From Sphingomonadales bacterium (GTDB taxonomy: Bacteria; Pseudomonadota; Alphaproteobacteria; Sphingomonadales; Sphingomonadaceae), in assembly GCA_027486275.1 (NCBI GenBank), contig JAIXPM010000171.1, forward strand, positions 1 through 5,084: 5,084 nucleotides of DNA, given 5' to 3'. Below, piece after piece: positions 4,789-5,084 of this stretch; positions within the stretch are counted from its first letter, which is position 1; each line of letters begins with the position of its first letter. Position numbers and translations under genes: made by a program. Under the pieces are notes generated by a model. The model searched no databases, was not told where the DNA came from, and saw nothing but the letters and a program-made list of their open reading frames with translations.

Positions 4789-5084
4789 ATGATCCGCCCC
4801 GCCCTGTTGCTGCTCACCGCCGCCATTGCCGCCGTTCCCGCCAACGCTGCCGAACGCCGATTCGATGCCAGCGGCTTTGACAAGGTGGCCGTCGGCGGCA
4901 GCGACAACGTCTCGGTTCGCCAGGGCGATGGCTATTCGGTTATCGCCAGCGGCGAAGCGGCCGACCTCGACAAGCTGGAGGTGCGCGTTGAAAAGGGCGT
5001 GCTCCATATCGGCCGCAAGAAGGGCAATTGGGGTTGGGGCGGGAAGGACGTGAACGTCGCCGTCACGCTGCCGGCCCTGCATGG
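4789..5084 (+). CDS. Secreted GIN-domain (DUF2807) protein, partial at right edge
   Basis: The first 98 residues of a protein that continues beyond the window. A cleavable signal peptide is visible: MIRPALLLLTAAIAAVPANA, with an Ala-Asn-Ala cleavage site at 18-20, so the mature protein should start at Ala21 in the periplasm or outer envelope. The mature part begins ERRFDASGFDKVAVGGSDNVSVRQGD and alternates short hydrophobic strands with Gly/Asp turns, as in the GIN domain (DUF2807, labelled putative auto-transporter adhesin head), which forms a repetitive beta structure. A Trp/Gly-rich patch (NWGWGG) lies near residue 80. ATG at 4789 follows an AAGGAG site and is certain. Such genes often sit beside GntR or PadR regulators and envelope-stress genes in relatives. 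The biochemical role of the family is not known. It is separated from carD by a strong terminator and has its own operator. Confidence 0.88.
   Translation, partial: MIRPALLLLTAAIAAVPANAAERRFDASGFDKVAVGGSDNVSVRQGDGYSVIASGEAADLDKLEVRVEKGVLHIGRKKGNWGWGGKDVNVAVTLPALH

Noticed and set aside
4062..5082. Minus-strand frames opposite carD and the GIN-domain gene
   Set aside because: Antisense shadows of two well-supported plus-strand genes that also cross a terminator and an operator.
1..5084. CRISPR arrays, tRNA or rRNA genes, complete insertion sequences, phage or defence genes
   Set aside because: No regularly spaced repeats, no tRNA T-loop or acceptor pairing, and no transposase, integrase or known defence domain seen on either strand.

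Overview
The window looks like chromosomal DNA of a GC-rich alphaproteobacterium, most likely of the Sphingomonadales (Novosphingobium/Erythrobacter-like). This rests on the style of the proteins (SUV3-type helicase, Hsp15-like S4 protein, seven-iron ferredoxin, CdnL-type CarD), their order, which I recall as common in Alphaproteobacteria, strong GC bias at third codon positions, and a CtrA-like box in the first intergenic stretch. Genus is inference, and no database was searched.

Layout. At the left edge a probable leftward gene begins (1-101, partial, tentative). A non-coding stretch of about 360 bases follows (102-463), holding a CtrA-like box (135-150) and a perfect GC-rich palindrome (376-392). 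Then comes a rightward run: an 863-residue SUV3-like RNA helicase (464-3055, GTG start); a 114-residue S4-domain RNA-binding protein (3059-3403, TTG start), whose Shine-Dalgarno sequence is formed by the helicase's last two codons; and fdxA (3466-3804), 62 bases further on with its own strong ribosome site and no terminator before it. A hairpin plus T-run (3823-3860) lies just after fdxA, inside a 341-base gap that also carries a near-exact direct repeat. carD (4146-4649) follows and ends at a strong hairpin terminator (4686-4725). Immediately downstream, a compact promoter/operator with a perfect 9+9 inverted repeat (4751-4776) leads into a secreted GIN-domain (DUF2807) protein cut off by the window's right edge (4789-5084).

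How the genes may work together. The helicase and S4 protein are translationally linked and are probably an RNA- or ribosome-maintenance pair. FdxA is an electron carrier, and CarD is a global RNA polymerase activator that in relatives supports rRNA and growth promoters. The set reads as a housekeeping/growth block rather than a mobile or defence island. The GIN-domain gene is a separate, locally controlled unit, probably an envelope-stress type gene under a small dimeric repressor. I found no CRISPR array, tRNA, rRNA or intact mobile element, and no clearly new multi-gene system. The best leads are the stacked operator at 4734-4791, the helicase/S4 pair with its large uncharacterised helicase C-terminal half, and the direct repeat around the post-fdxA terminator.
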